The translations under genes were made by a program, and so were the position numbers. From Cellulomonas xiejunii (GTDB lineage: Bacteria; Actinomycetota; Actinomycetes; Actinomycetales; Cellulomonadaceae): a stretch of 64,000 nucleotides of DNA. The stretch covers positions 2,728,001 to 2,792,000 of the forward strand of contig NZ_CP101987.1 in assembly GCF_024508315.1 (NCBI RefSeq), in the 5' to 3' direction. Positions 63,875 to 64,000 of this stretch are shown one piece after another (positions within the stretch are counted from its first letter, which is position 1; each line of letters opens with the position of its first letter). A model generated the notes under the pieces. That model was given only the letters and a program-made list of their open reading frames with translations, did not search any database and was not told the origin of the DNA.

Positions 63875-64000
63875 ATGAGACTGTTCCGCACCCGCGGTCG
63901 CGGCGCCGTACGTGTCGGCCTGCTGGGCACTGTGGTCGCGCTGGCGCTGGCGGGAGCTGCGCAGCTCGCCGGCGCACCGGCGGCGCAGGCCGCCTCGCTG
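63875..64000 (+). CDS. Secreted protein, N-terminal fragment (runs off window)
   Basis: Forty-two residues are visible, all signal peptide: basic MRLFRTRGRGAVR, hydrophobic VGLLGTVVALALAGAAQL, then AGAPAAQA as cleavage region. ATG 63875 has GAGGAGGG 7 nt upstream. The mature protein lies outside the window; similar signals occur on secreted glycanases of this group, but no assignment is possible. Confidence 0.75.
   Translation, partial: MRLFRTRGRGAVRVGLLGTVVALALAGAAQLAGAPAAQAASL

Overview
The window looks like chromosome from a high-GC actinobacterium of the Cellulomonas type. The evidence is the very GC-rich coding sequence, the many GTG starts, WhiB7, AdnAB, mycoredoxin and DUF3107 genes, and a secreted GH10 xylanase joined to a family-2 carbohydrate-binding module by a PTQQ linker. 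No prophage, CRISPR array or rRNA is seen. There is one tRNA (initiator tRNA-fMet) and one degenerate insertion element.

Layout. 0-9.8 kb: TetR (partial) and MerR regulators, release factor 3 (prfC), RNase J, a CDF metal transporter facing a CueP-like metal-binding lipoprotein, a DHA2 drug exporter, small DUF2200/SRPBCC/NTF2-like genes, tRNA-fMet and an EamA permease. 9.9-35.6 kb: a block that, from memory, is collinear in content with Mycobacterium tuberculosis Rv3193c-Rv3211: UPF0182 protein, PDZ/Lon-like protease, DUF2342 protein, ThiF-like protein, whiB7, uvrD2, mycoredoxin, nudC, adnA-adnB, TetR, DUF3107, ferritin-like protein and a DEAD-box helicase. 35.8-42.7 kb: MarC, PHP phosphoesterase, aminopeptidase P, a stress protein, then MgtE-like/DUF1003/Mrp. 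43-47 kb: xylanase, then the Leloir genes galT-galK. 47-56 kb: two tandem copies of a four-gene cassette (Cys-rich lipoprotein, membrane-fusion adaptor, ABC ATPase, FtsX/MacB-type permease). 56-64 kb: exonuclease III, a VOC protein, the one-carbon operon glyA-folD, a sigma/anti-sigma-like pair, a GNAT acetyltransferase, purU and the start of a secreted protein.

Regulation visible in the DNA. (1) whiB7 has a long leader with a WhiB7-type promoter, a 54-codon upstream ORF, a terminator and an 8-bp antiterminator whose 5' arm is the last codons of the upstream ORF. (2) glyA-folD carries a ZTP (pfl) riboswitch directly after its -10 box. (3) At least twelve genes have a -10-like hexamer 6-8 nt before the start codon, which predicts leaderless transcripts. 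(4) The xylanase is preceded by a perfect CRP/GlxR-type palindrome lying inside a hairpin stem.

Most unusual points: the paralogous lipoprotein/ABC cassettes, which may be an undescribed export or envelope-sensing system; an IS5-type element inserted into the CTAG that once held the stop codons of two convergent genes, carrying a DUF6881 passenger gene; and a single-base frameshift in the sigma-factor gene.
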